Origin: Lepiota brunneoincarnata
Taxonomy: Eukaryota > Basidiomycota > Agaricomycetes > Agaricales > Agaricaceae
Length of the DNA stretch: 64,000 nt
Assembly (NCBI GenBank): GCA_023014365.1
Contig: JAEBUN010000022.1
Span: 806,001 to 870,000, forward strand
Direction of reading: 5' to 3'
The position numbers and the translations under genes are program-made. Positions 7,653 to 20,022 of this stretch are shown here, piece by piece. The notes under the pieces were generated by a model. The model searched no databases, had not been told where the DNA came from, and worked only from the letters and a program-made list of their open reading frames with translations. How positions within the stretch are numbered: the stretch's first letter is position 1; every line of letters starts with the position of its first letter.

Positions 7653-8915
7653 TATAGCGCAGCTCTGAAAATTACACCTGGAAATTCAGTCGGCCTTTCA
7701 ACCACCCTGTCTTTCTGGGGGGTTGGGCAGATCATGAAAGGCCCAAAAGGATGGTCGCATTTCATTTTACAGCAACTGGGTGTGCATTTCTCAACAGCAT
7801 TCCTTCAGTAAGGATGCCCAACATCTCTAGGGCATACGCCCTCCTCGCGATAACTGCTTCAGTTCCACCTATAGGGTTTATACTACCAGGACACGCTGTA
7901 TACCGCCAAGTCCCCTATTCCTGGTCATTGCGAACTGATGATCCCCTTTACATTGTAGGCATTTTTGTATTCTCAGACAAATAGTACGGCCACCAGGAGT
8001 AGCACACTCACATATGCGATGTCTGCTGTTGGTGGTTTGTCGGAGTTATGTTTGAATCGGCGATGGATAAGCTTTCATAGAAAGGACTGCAGATACCCCC
8101 CATCCTCCCCTCATATCCTGACCCTCCAATCGTTATGAGGACAAAATCTGAACACGTTCACGTTGATCGCTCTACACATCCATGGCTATATTTGTTAAAT
8201 AAAGTGACAGATCACTTATTAGTTAGTAACAAATTATGATAAATAAGTAATTAGTTGTTATGTACACCCATCCCTTGGGGATGTCAATTAGTGGACACTG
8301 AGTTTCACGCCTCGTGTCCATTTTGACAGGATGGGACCTTAGACTAGCCAAATCCTATTATGTGAAGGGGAGTTACATACGAAGAACCTTTACACTTGAC
8401 CAAATCAGTGGGCTTATCAAATCACACTATTATTAACAACGTGTGAATACATCAGTGATTGTTGATCAACTCAAGCTAGTGACTAGTGATCAGTGTGTCA
8501 CTGATACTATTGACTCTACTCAGTTCAACAATATTAGTAGCGAACGCCCGGTTCCTCACTCACATGTGTGCACTTGTTGACTCGAAATCAGCTTAATAGA
8601 TGCATTCCCATGATGATTAGTGTGACTCTGCGATTGCTGTTGGTCCCATCTATAGTGTAAGGACACCGTACATGACAAATACTGCACTACCTCATGAACA
8701 GGGTTTGACGGTGGCAATGTTACGCGCCATGCTCACAGGCTAACATACTTCCCAGTCCTGTTTCCCGGCCCAGGTGATGACGGTGACCGTCAGCCATTGC
8801 TAGATATAATGTCAAAGAAGTGCGAATCCTGGTATAAGCTAGGTATGCGGGCTTACACAACACAAGGTTTGCCAAATCGTCAGGGCAGAATCTTATATTA
8901 CCCAATACTATCCGA
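7653..8915. other. Non-coding stretch between retrotransposon and membrane-gene copy 1
   Basis: No convincing gene. It is AT-rich around 8190-8260. A candidate solo LTR (8256-8677) is listed separately. Confidence 0.6.
8256..8677. repeat. Candidate solo LTR, 422 bp
   Basis: TGTTATGTAC at the left end and GTACATGACA at the right end are inverted complements at nine of ten positions. The length is close to that of the 419-bp LTR at 7234, but the sequence is not the same. No target duplication is visible (left flank TTAGT, right flank AATAC), so the call is tentative. Confidence 0.3.
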
Positions 8916-10829
8916 CTAGACACCGTGCTGGGGGGATAATACTTGATCCTCAACCCCACTTGTTCGGTGACGACTTTGTTCAGCCACATCATCAATTCGC
9001 AACGCCTCGAGTTCCCGCGAAACCAATGACTCCGTTATCCTGCAATTTGCCTCGCGGATATTGATAATCAGTCGGGTTCCCTGGGCAGATATGCTAATCA
9101 GTGCGGACCCTTCAATAGAGGGAATGAATGGCCTACGCAAAGGCAGTTCACCACTACAGACCACCTAACAGGAAATGAGATGCTTCCACGATGCAGAGCT
9201 GAATATCTTACAATGACCAGTCTATAGCCATGCCCCCGATACCAATTTTTGATCCTCTGTACTCCCCCAAAAGCCAAAGCATGGTTAGAACTGCACAACG
9301 ATGAGTCCAGGCAATTGGGGCGAATCTACCTTGTCTTACCAAAAATCCTAGATTTTGGCTATGATCACACGCGAGCTGTCCACTATCGCCGAAAGAGGAC
9401 TCACGGAATGATAAACAACGTTCCATCACGATAGAACAAGTAGACAACTGGCATATATCTTTTCATATAGGACAATCTCTCACGAAATGGAGTCCCCACG
9501 AGACCGACTGTCCGAAAAGACTGATAGAGCTTGATAGTGGTCAGGAGAACGAAGGTTGCTTGAAAATAACTAAGACTGATTATGGATAGGCAGCGTCTAT
9601 AATGATGTGTACCTGAGCTTGCAAACCGGCAGATCCTGTGTCATATTACTAATTAGCACTCCCATCCCCCTCCATACGACGCGGGATACTGACAGAGTTG
9701 TGGACGTTACAGGAACCAGCTTGCGAAACAATGAGGCATACTTGCCTGCCATGAAGCACCCATGCAATGGAAGCCCGCCCATAACAGCTTTCTGTTCTGT
9801 GATCTCGATCGTCAACAATGCTGCTGCACCAACCTGGTTCATCATGGGTTTAGTAACTCGATCAGCTCAGAACTAACTGGACACACGATGAGTTCCACTG
9901 TGTTAACCATAAGGATAAGGTGGATATAAGTGCAGGGTTTCAGGAAGGACGCACCAGCCGTTACGAAAACCAGAATGATCGTAACTGTGGGATTTGGGGT
10001 GAGAAAGTTTAGTCAATTATGAGGACCGCCCACCTTTGAGATCTTGGGCCCACAGTGCCTGCAACCGCAAAACTAGTAATATCTTGAGCATTGCAGGCGG
10101 GATGAGAGACCCTAACCTGCAATGCAATTAGTGAGTTATTTCCAGATGTGTTGTATACTTACAACCCCTCAATCCAGCTGGAAGCGAGACAGCTGAAGTG
10201 TGCTCATTTAGAAAAGTAAGTAAAATCTGGGTGGAGTCCTACAACTAGTGAATAGCGGATATTGTTAGGGGTGGTGAAACGAATAGCCGGAATGACCTAC
10301 TGCAGCTGATTGGTATGTCCCCTGTTTCACTGAAATGTCACGATGATTCAGATATTGGTGAATCAAGTATAAAATTACGCCCACCAACGATACGAAATCT
10401 AATTCCAATCAGTTGGTTGTTTGTGAAGGAGAGGAGATTAAGATATACACATCAATTTTGGGATGACGGATATGCGAAGCAAAGTATAGATGACCCGGAT
10501 CGTTGACCATGACCCACTGTTCAGGCACCACAAAGTTGATCAGCATCGTTCATCAGTAGCTCAATGAATGGCTTACCGGTGAATGTGCACAACCTGCAAT
10601 TACATGAGCAACTGAGTGAGAGGGTATGATTCATTACTCACCTCTTCTGGAAGAATATGCAGTGAGTCATAGATGAATAGAGTCAACGGTGGATCTGGCG
10701 GAGTACATATACATCATATTAGCTGCTTTACATGGCGGTGGTGAAGGTGCTACAGGTGGCATAACCAAAGGATTGCATGAATTCGAGGTCGGCCTTAATT
10801 GCCTCCTTGGTGAGTCTAGCGCCGGACAT
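8916..10829 (-). pseudogene. DUF6533-like membrane protein, copy 1 (decayed)
   Basis: This is one member of the multi-exon family that fills 8.9-45.1 kb. The first exon starts at ATG 10829 (MSGARLTKEAIKADLEF) and keeps the SFGYATC counterpart of the family's LSGYFTC. A middle exon near 10040-10110 encodes LLVLRLQALWAQDLK, a hydrophobic segment with the R-x-ALW motif typical of DUF6533-containing basidiomycete membrane proteins. The last exon (about 8916-9080) encodes GTRLIINIREANCRITESL and is intact to its stop. Intervening exons are short and phases cannot be closed throughout, so it is most likely a pseudogene. Family assignment rests on motifs recalled by eye, not a search. Confidence 0.6.
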
Positions 10830-12361
10830 ATTTCTGGGAGACCAGGTACGGTTGGCAGTGTGAGGAGTTGCCTGCACTTTGCTGACTTCGGTCATTAAAT
10901 GCTCAATCACCCAAGCTTTGACTAATGGATCATGATTTGATGTTACGCCCTTGGCTTCAAAATTCTGTTCTGGATCCCAGCGACAATATGATCCTATCAC
11001 TATGTAGTGCGATTAGTGCGACAGTTAGGCTCCCTACACCTGGCTCCCGAAAATATCTCTGAGGTTTCGAGCCCATTTGACCTAGTGGCACTGCAGCATC
11101 AATGCGTGCTCATGCTGCGTTCTAGCTGATTCGATGAGCTTTTGTGATATCTACCATTCCATGTGATGCGCTAAACTCATTTCGCTTCATGTACCATGTG
11201 CAATTAGAAGATGCGGAGGTTGAGTTCACCGTCAGCTGAAGAGGGTGGCGTAATTGTTACGCAGATACGAGAAATGTGCGGCCGCTGGGATATAAGTGGA
11301 AAGACATCCCACGACTGGGTAAGAACCTCCGCCCTCTCCGGATCTGAACACCGTCTCCAGCCCCACGAACAACTAGCCTATAATTTTTGACGATCTTGGT
11401 CTGCGAATCCTTCTGGCAAGCAAGAAAGAAGACAAAACATTGGTCCTCATGGTTCCTGTGAACAGCAGCATTGGCAAATGCACCCCTTTTTGAAAAGGTA
11501 CCTCAGCCCGTGACTGGAGGCAGTGCTGATAGCCAGAACAACCCACTGCGGCTGGCGGATGTGTCCCCTGCTTCGCCAAAATTTCGCAGTGCTTCAGACG
11601 TAAGTGAGCAGGGGAGAAAGCTATCCTCATCAACATTACGAAGTCGAATTCCCATCAGTTAATTTGTTGATGAAAGAGACCGAGAAGACTGTGGTGTGGT
11701 GTGTAGGCGGGATGTGTGGAGGTTGTGTCCTTTTTGTTCAGGACGAAGAGAGGGTCTTTCGGAAGGGATGCTCCCCAGAATAACAGTTATACGTTTTGCC
11801 GTGGCATATAGTTCTCCTCGTTTGTGGATTGCAGGCCTAGCTTAGATACCGATCTACGTGAAAGTGTGTAGAGAGGAGATATGTATCTGGGGCTCTAGGT
11901 CATGACGAAGGTAATGACACTCGCTGAGAACCAGTAAATGTATCTGGAACAGAAAATAAAGTGTAAGGATTGGCGTTCGGCCCTGGTTTAACATCTAGCG
12001 GGCCACTCACATAGCAGGCGTTGGAAGAAGCCCAATCTACAATCGCGAATAGCAACGGGATGATGGGGCAAGTAATATCGTCCACGGTATTTCCGTTGCT
12101 CGCTTCCCCTCACTCATGCAGGAAGAGGGCTCAGGTGAACATGAGTGGGTACGCGATTAGTTACGAGGCCAATCTAGACCTGCGGAGCCGTCGGTTAGTT
12201 ATGCTAATAAACTAAAGAAAGTAGCACTTTGATCACCCCATAACATAGTCAAGGGGACGATATCGGCATCTGCGACTTCATGCGTAACGGCGTTCATTAG
12301 CAAACATCGACCGAAAATTAAGCTAACACTCCGGGGTTGTACAGGCACTCTCTTCGAGGTC
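10830..12361. other. Upstream region of copy 1 with small family fragments
   Basis: No gene can be supported. About 11545-11690 resembles the mid-gene intron/exon segment of the minus-strand membrane-protein copies (the block around CCCACTGAGGATA elsewhere), so it is probably a short leftover. A minus-strand hydrophobic frame at 11900-12085 (IIPLLFAIVDWASSNACYV) may be an exon of something unrecognised. Confidence 0.4.
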
Positions 12362-12810
12362 TTGTGTAAATGTAATAAGGTCCTACTATTCGGTAAATCA
12401 TCCCTGAATGTAAATGCATTGACCATTATATTGCAGATAATGTTCAAGGTATTATTGGTTTTGCGAGTGCGTGCGCTGTGGGCCCAAGACGTCAAAGGGC
12501 AAGTGATCGTAATAATAAACCTGGCCCTTGCTCTAAGCGATGGCAGTCATCTTTGTTCTGGTTTTCATAACAGTTGGTACGTTCTTTCTCAACTTATATA
12601 GTTCCAGTGTCTCAACTCTCATCTCATGCTTGTGATTAGCACAGTGGAATTACTGGTGCGTCCTGTGATTTCTTGGTTCACTGTGGTGTTCTGTCACTAA
12701 GTATTCGGCAAATCAGCTTGGAGTTGTTGACGTGATGAAAACTGATATTATTTGGCAACCCAAATACACACTTAGGTTTCCCGTTACACGGATGCTGCGT
12801 GAACGATCAT
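12362..12810 (+). pseudogene. Inverted fragment of the DUF6533-like family
   Basis: This is the only clear plus-strand piece of the family. Positions ~12430-12500 encode ALTIILQIMFKVLLVLRVRA followed by LWAQDVK, matching the middle exon of the minus-strand copies. About 12640-12805 holds the counterpart of the TVELLVRPV and PLHGC exons. It breaks off where repeat R begins (~12850), so an inversion or an inverted insertion is joined to that repeat. The gene ends are missing on both sides. Confidence 0.65.
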
Positions 12811-12849
12811 ATCGCTGGAGTATTTCTGCTGATAAACAATTGCGATGCT

Positions 12850-13860
12850 ACTTATAAACCCAGCGTTTGTACGTCCTTCCCCTTATTTCAAGTCGGGTGC
12901 CAGCTAATGATTTCCCCCTTTTCATCTGTGGCATCATTACAGTTCCGCAATGGACGCTCACTTTTGCGACACATACTGTTGGAAATGCATTTCACTTGGC
13001 GATGATGGGTACTGGCGATAAAAGCCGCAGACATCTTCATCCCCCGCCCTATCTTTACGTCTCATCCACATCTCAAGGACGATAGCCGTCTGGATTGTTT
13101 GTTTACGTTACTGGCCATTGTAGCCTTGGTATCAACTCTGTTCGTGTTGGGGCAGGGAGAGGGTGCGTCCGGTGCGTGGCAGCGGGATGTACGTGTTTTC
13201 TATGTTTTTGTTCGTCTGGATACCCAAGCATAGTGTAGACGCCGCTGCGTTGTTGGTTTTTGACGTGTTGCCGGTGGGTGCGTTCCTGCATTTCAGGATG
13301 ATGACAGGAGGCTCTAAAAATTACATGAACACAGGAATGCAGGGAACCAAAACTGGAGTAAGAGAGGGTAGAGGCTCAGTCGCAGTAAGAAGGGAGACGG
13401 GAGAGGCTTATGGGAATCTCCCACCCCCTGTAGTGAAGTTCACTTCGAGACGATGCGGATAGCTGATTTGAACCAGTGACGGCCACTGCATTTTATTTTA
13501 TGTGCTCGTTTTCCCGGTGTGTTTTGCACGCTCCTTCTTCCTGTCTGGAACTGATGGCCAATGTCTTTGCGGGTGTACCTCTAAACCACACCACCGACCG
13601 CTACCCGCCAACCACCTACCCCATGTGGTTGTCACCAGGCTGTTGTACATACAGCACAGGGATCACAGCCAACCGTACTCCAACAACCATCCCGGGGACA
13701 CACGCTTCCTCCCCTTATTCCGAATTTTATCCACAGCGTCCGAAAACTCAGCCAGGGGCGTTTTGTACACACGCTCATTGATGTAAATTTAAGTTGATAA
13801 GTATATACATTCCCTGTGTCGAGTACTTATAGAGAGAAGGAATGAAATGGATGGTGTGAG
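12850..13860 (+). repeat. Repeat R, copy a
   Basis: About 1 kb, alignable by eye over its whole length with 23630-24530 in the same orientation. Shared landmarks are CCAGCGTTTGTACGTCC at the left, GTTGGAAATGCATTT, a purine-rich GGAGACGGGAGAGGCTTATG block, GATTTGAACCAGTGACGGCC and GGAACTGATGGCC. A central ~150-bp part is also found in copies c and d. Short open frames exist but none is clearly conserved as protein. Its class is unknown. Confidence 0.7.
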
Positions 13861-13906
13861 TCGTCAGATTAGCGCATGTTTGTCAGGTGAATCCAACGCT
13901 ATCCAA

Positions 13907-15834
13907 CTAGATATCTTGCCGGGGCGTTAATGCCTGGCCATCAACCCCCTCTGTTCGAAAATCTCCTTGCTGAGCCACGTCGCTAAGTTGCAATGCCGAG
14001 ATCTCCCGCGAAATTAACGACTGTGTTATCCTGCAATTTGCTTCCCGGATATGGAGAATCAATCGCGTCCCCTGACGACATGCTTAATCAGCGTAAAACA
14101 TCTAATTAGAAAACAGTGCCTACGCAAAAGCAGTCAGTGACTGCAATCCACCTAACGAAGATGAGATAGTTCCGGTTTGTGAAGATGAAAAGCATACGGT
14201 GTCCAGTCCACGGCAGCTGGGAAGCTAGAGTCGCCAAAGGGACCTAGAGACATGACCTGTAAAGCCGCGAATAGGTTTATAACTGTTTATAAATAGTGAG
14301 ACTAGACAAGAGGATAAATCAGGCACTTTACTAAAGATTCTAGATGTTTTGGCATCGTCGTAAATGAGCTGTCCTCACTCGTACTGCTAAAGCAAGAAGG
14401 TGGGCTCACGGAACGATGAACAATGTTCCGTCACGATAGAATAGGTAGACGATTGGCGTATATACCCTGATATGAACCAGTCTTTGGCGCAGCGAACTCT
14501 CCGAGCCCCCAGCTTCTTTGAGGGACTGGTAGAGTTTGATGACAGTCAGCAGAACGAAAATCGCTAAATAGGTAGGATTGGTAGAGGCATGAACAGGGTT
14601 CGAGTATCATACATACCAGAGTTTGCAAACCGGTAGATCCTTTTCAATTTAAGTACTCCCACTGCACATGAAATGGAGGGTACTCACGTGGCTGCAGAGA
14701 CCAGTCTGCGTACCAGGGAAAATACTGCGGTGGTAACGGAGTCCGAGAGGCACCCATGTAATGGCATTCCACTGAGCATGGACTTGGGTTCCCACACAAT
14801 CTGGTTTATCAACACGGCTACAATGCCGAGCTGATTAGATACTTAGTAATTTAGCGTGCGATGGAACCACTAATCACAGGACGCACCAGTAATTCCACTG
14901 TGTAAAACACAAGCATGAGATAAGATATGTGAACTATAAAATTCAAGAGAGAACGCACCAACTGTTATAAATACTAAAAGGACGGTAACTACTCAAATCT
15001 CAGTATAAGAATTCGGATTGATCCTCGAGACAAATGGTTACCTTTGGGGTCTTTAGACCACAGTGCACGCAGCCGCAAAACCAACAATGTCTTGAACATT
15101 GTATGCAAGATAATTGTCAACAGCCTGAAATATGTATAGCGTCACTTCCTTCCCGATGTCTTGGATACTTACAATCCTGTAAGCCAACCAGAAACAATAC
15201 AGCTATGTCATGAGGTTCGCCTGTTCAGAACGAGTAAACAAGAACGTTCAGTTGAACAATATCTTACAACTGGTGGTGAATGACTTATGATGTTAGAAAG
15301 CGATAGCCGGAGTAACGCACCGAAGCTGAGAGGTGTGTTCTTTCGTTGGCTGAAATTTCACCATTGGTCAGTTATAGGCGCACACAGGAAGAAAATAATG
15401 CCCACTGAGGATAGTGAGTCTGATTCTTGTCAGTTGGTTTGTTGGATAAAGGGGGATCGAGATACTTACATCAAGTACAGGAGCGCACATACGCGGAGCA
15501 AGGTGTAGATGACCCGGACCGGTGACCATGGCCCACTGCTCAGTACCAATGTGAAAATATTGGTAGGCGATACTGGTCATGAAATTTACCGATGGATGTA
15601 GACAATCTGTGGCTATCTGAATGACCGGGAAGGCGGATATATTTTGTTACTCACTTCTCGCGGAAACACATGCAACGATTCATAGATGAATAAAGTCATA
15701 GCTGCATCTGACAGAGTTTTATTCAGTACCCCGCAGGTCATAGCAGTGAAAGCAATACGGGTGAAGTAACCACTCAGTCGTGTAATTTCGAGATCAAGCG
15801 TAAAGTCATATACTGTGAGTTCAAAGTCAGCCAT
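13907..15834 (-). pseudogene. DUF6533-like membrane protein, copy 2
   Basis: ATG at 15834 begins MADFELTVYDFTLDLEITRL, then LSGYFTRIAFTAM. After a short intron the next exon gives AAMTLFIYESLHVFPREV, the counterpart of the YDxLLT...E core of DUF6533. The mid-gene exon at about 15055-15115 encodes LLTIILHTMFKTLLVLRLRA then LWSKDPK. The final exon (13907-~14075) encodes GTRLILHIREANCRITQSL and runs to a TAG. Small exons between these can be paired with GT-AG sites, but at least one step (around 15480-15560) gives stops in the expected frame. The copy is among the better preserved but probably inactive. Confidence 0.6.
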
Positions 15835-16984
15835 ATTTCCGTGGGAGCACTATGGTTAATAGTATGGGGATTGCTCTATGCCTCGCTTAGGCTGTCCCTG
15901 CTTGGTTTTAAACGCAAGCTTCAACAGGCGGATAAGCATCCGATCTTCCATGCCTGACTCGGTAATTCTGCTGGGGTGCGATAACCCATGATGTTATCAC
16001 TAGGTAGCACGATGTGTGGCAAGGCGGCTCAGCTGAGTGTCCTACTTCGGTTGGTTTCAAGAAGCTCAAATGATGGGATTTAGCATTTATAAATATCAGT
16101 TCTGTATTCTAGCTAATTTGATGGATAGGGAGGTATCTATCATTGCCGGTGTGCTGATTCGTGAATTTTACCTCGTGGGAAGGGGGCGGAAAGAGCCTTT
16201 TACCGGAGTGCTGGTGGGAGTAAACTGCAGTGGATTTAAATGGTTTCGAACAGCCTTGTTGAGGCCATTCACCTTCCATGATAAAGCCTCTTTGTGAGCC
16301 GCTTTCCCTTAAGACCCCGGGAATCTACTTGAACAACATGCTTCATGTGACGCACATGAATCAAAGGTCGAGTGACCCTACCATATGTGTACCACCCCCG
16401 ATGGGATAGGGGGAGGTTAATGGCGATACTGATCCTAGTGGCCCAGGTGGGGTACCCCGATGCCAGCTCAGGGTGTGACATATTCATAGGTTGACATGCT
16501 CACTTTCTGCTTCTCCGCAGCTCGACACTTCAACAAGAGCAAGAATATCGACGTCATGTTCAATCACGCCACTGAGGATTTGGATCTTCATTCATCGATT
16601 TCAATGTTAGAAGTGGATAGACAGGCAGAGCGGTGCGGTAGGCAGCATGCGCATTCGGGATCGTTGGCAGATTGATTTGGTTGCATTGTTCCAGGTATGG
16701 GGACGCTGAGGTATTAAAAGCCCAGGAGGACGTTGCTTGCACACCGTGCGCGTTCGAGGAAGAGGGGAGGCGGAGGATGAGGGGGAGTGCTGAAGAAAGC
16801 GAGTGGGGCGAGAGCTCACCTCCTGGGAGCTGGTTGTGCGGGTGTTTTATGTTTAAAGGCTGGGGGCACGGCTTATATCCCGCGGGTTGTACCGTAATAG
16901 TGACCACGCCCATGGATTTTATTACCATACGCTCACCACATTGATTACATACGACGTACTTATCTGTTACCTTGCAATTTCACT
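15835..16984. other. Upstream region of copy 2
   Basis: No gene seen. Around 15970-16300 it carries a block (TTATCACTAGGTAGCACGATG ... GGCGGAAAGAGCC) that recurs upstream of other family copies near 17600, 22170-22420, 33740-33930 and 38900, so duplication included 5' flanking DNA. Confidence 0.5.
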
Positions 16985-17440
16985 TACAGAGGTTGAGAGG
17001 TCGGCTGGTACGTCACAGTGCATCAGACATAAGCGTATGCAAGAAGAACAAGAAGTAAATGCCCACTGAGAATGACGAGCCTATTCCTTGTCAATTAGTT
17101 CGCTGATGGGGGAGTATAGAGGCACTTGCATCAAGCACAGGAAAGTCCATGTGCGAAGCAGGATCTGGATTGGTGACCATGGCCCATTGCTCAACAAAAA
17201 AAAAAACAGAGGTTAGCAAGCGTCGCCTCTTAAATCCTCCATAGTTACCGATGAACTTAGAAGCATATACAGCGATTCATGGATGAATAATGTCATCGCT
17301 GGATCTGACAAAAGTTGCTTTTGCTATTCTATGCTCCATTTAGGGTAGCCGCGAAAAGTAGTACGGGTGAAGTAACCACTGAGTTGTGTAATCTCCGGGT
17401 CAACCCTAAGGTCATCCACTCGGAGTGCTGAGTCTACCAT
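16985..17440 (-). pseudogene. DUF6533-like family, 5' fragment (copy 3)
   Basis: Only the first exons remain. ATG 17440 begins MVDSALRVDDLRVD, followed by a counterpart of LSGYFT and, after the intron position, DPAMTLFIHESLYM. The rest of the gene is absent: sequence before 16985 is unrelated. A poly-A run of about 12 (17196-17207) lies where other copies have CAACAGCACG-type sequence. Confidence 0.6.
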
Positions 17441-18252
17441 ATTCTGTGGGGGGCATATGGCTAATGGTGTGGGGCTTATCACCCCTTTGTGCCCTCACTG
17501 TCCTCAGTCACTAAATAATGATAGTTCGGGCTTAAACAGACGGGTTAGTATCTGATCTTGCATTCTTGACTTGAAAGTATTCTACTAGGCCACAGCAATT
17601 CTTGACGCTATCACTACGTAGTGTAGTTTGTCAGAGGGCCAATTAACCCCCAACACTCTCATTCGGGCGGCATCCGGGGGGCCTCGAGCATATCTAATCA
17701 TGGCAGCATAGTATCACCCACCAGCACTGCATTCTAGTTGATTTGATGAGATAGGATGGCATTTACGATCGTATGCGGTGCACTAATCCCACAATCGCTT
17801 CATGAGACAGGGGTGGAGAGAACCCCTCCGGCGGCATGAATAGTAGTCGGCTCAAATGGCCTCGGGCTGTTTGCTCGAGCCGTTCATCCTTAGCGATGAA
17901 GCTTTGTCCTGCTGGGGTGTGGGTTGATTGCTTGCTTAAGGTCTAGGGTGCTTATATGAACATTATGGTACGACATTGTGAGTGATGGGTATTACCTGTG
18001 CTCAGATATCAATTGACGCAGGCTATCACGGTTGACCCTGCCACGCGATGCCTCTTACGGATCCGGCACAGGGACACTGATCCAGAACACGAAACCCGTA
18101 CCATATTTTTCTTGCTGTGAGTTGATAATGAGTAAGTACTTCGTTTCTCAGCTCTTCCGCCTTCGGATTGAGCTCGAACAAATACTTTTTTTCGTGTAGT
18201 CATACAGAGAATGATACTAGAGGCGGCTATCCGAACATGGCACATCGATATC
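17441..18252. other. Flank of copy 3, no gene seen
   Basis: The left half repeats the family's upstream block described at 15970-16300. The right half is unique and shows no convincing coding frame. Confidence 0.5.
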
Positions 18253-19636
18253 CTAACTACTACTACACAGCATCAATGACAAATGGCGATCGTAGGATGC
18301 GACGTTTGGAGTTCGCGGACTGACGGGCCGCGGCAAGACGTGGTCTGAAAAGAATTCCACCAAACCCGCATCAAACCTTTCTAGAAACTTATCTACACTC
18401 TTGCGCGCTTTCTCCACTCCGCATTTCTGCCGACGAGGGCAAGCCAAGTTGTAATCCGACATTACTTTGGTCCTCATTTCCTCCAGAAATTCCTTTGGCC
18501 CATCAAAGGCACGATTCCCTGCCAGACTCTTACCGACGCGGTCCCATTCTGAACGAAGATTTCTGGAGGATTGGCAATCGCAGTCGCTTCCGATGATAGG
18601 CATGGACGGTAGGAGATCTCGAAGGGAGCTGAGTCCATGGAACCCACGATATAGGCAGATCTTCTGTGCATCTGTCAGTGGATCCAACGGATCCCACCAA
18701 ATTTGACACAGTGATTCTTGATTAAATGGGAACAAATCGATGGGGTTACCGCGCACTGTCGGAGAGAGGCTCCATTCAACGGAACACAGGAACGCATAAT
18801 GGGCTCTGGCCTTCAATTGGACGTTACCAACCGAGTCAGCGAAACTGAGCACTTTGCTCAGCTGGCCTGCTGAATTGGTATCACCAAATCCTATATGGGC
18901 GTCGGATCCTGGGCTATGGATCGTCCTCAGGAGTACATTTTCGCAGGTCTTCAAGGTGGATGTCCAACCACACTCCATTGACACTCGCACCAAGTATTCA
19001 ACTGTCTCGTTTGGTAGCTGGGGCTCGGGATGGCGCAGGCCGCCACCCCGGTCGTTCGGAGAACGGGGCCCACGTGGGCAGAGCTTGGAGTCAAGCATCC
19101 TCCTTGCCCACTCCTCGATTTTGTCGCACTCATACTTGTGAGCGAGTGACCCAACGTGTGCGAACCCTTTCTCATCAAATATTTCACGCTGAGTTGTTCC
19201 TTGACTGAGTTCATTGAGCCTAATGTAGTCGCTCGTCAGAGGTAAGGGATAGCTTCCCCATCAGGGGCACAAATCGGAAGAATGGCTGACCCTGCATACA
19301 AAACCTGACACCAGTCTCGAAATGCCTCAACGGAATCATCGCACAGAATTGGGTGATCATCACTGCCCCCATCTTCTGCTTCTGCGGTATTTGATTGTGG
19401 TAGCGAAAACATGTTGCGAAAGAAGGAGGAATGTCGGCGGAGGGTGCTACGATGGAGCTGAAGGGATAAGATAGGGAGATGGATCTCATTAGTGTGTCGA
19501 GAGCACAATCTACGGCCAGACTTGACCTTGGACTTGATTCACTCACATTAAAGAGATAGTTCTCAACCTGAATTACGTAGCTACCATCTTCAAAATAGTA
19601 CAGTTCGTCGTGGATCGGTCCAGTTGGTGTATCCAT
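18253..19636 (-). pseudogene. BTB/POZ domain protein with a frame break
   Basis: Exon 1 (19547-19636) starts at ATG 19636 and gives 30 residues including DELYYFEDGSYVIQVENYLF. A phase-0 GT-AG intron (19458-19546) leads to LHRSTLRRHSSFFRNMFSLP, DDHPILCDDSVEAFRDW and CQVLYAG, a clear BTB fold of the type expanded in Agaricomycetes, normally a protein-interaction module. The frame then hits TGA at 19236. The rest of the protein (SLAHKYECDKIEEWARRML, then a 281-aa open frame to 18253) continues in another frame, so a 2-nt insertion or 1-nt loss near 19240-19250 separates the halves. Everything else looks well preserved, so the break is recent or a sequencing error. Confidence 0.7.
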
Positions 19637-20022
19637 GACAGTCCAATTGGAAATGGATGTAGGGTTGAAGTCAATACTGGAAGGTGAAAGGTGATGATGA
19701 TGTATATTCAGGAGAGGAGACAACAGCGGGGTGGGGAGTAAATGGACAAGGTACCTGCATGTAAATTATAGGCAGATAGCCTACCCTACAACATGGCTTC
19801 CATGAGGCAGTCAGGTGCTTCGGGTACTAGCATTTCGTCAGTTTGCCGAAGTCACTATTTCTGGCACGCAAGGAAACCAGAGCCTCCTACATAAGGCAAT
19901 AAGATTAGAAGTCTTCCCAGAAGTTAGAATTTCAAGACCCTTTGTAGCCTGGACCTTGATGGTCGTGCCGACATATCATACTGAAAAGCGGATACGATGG
20001 TGGTAGGATGGTATACATTTGG
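19637..20022. other. Intergenic between BTB gene and membrane-gene copy 4
   Basis: Presumed promoter side of the BTB gene. No feature recognised. Confidence 0.5.

Noticed and set aside
13455..13485. Minus-strand GGTTCAAATC resembling a pol III B box (also in repeat R copy b)
   Set aside because: No A box at the right distance and the T-stem does not pair, so a tRNA or SINE cannot be supported.
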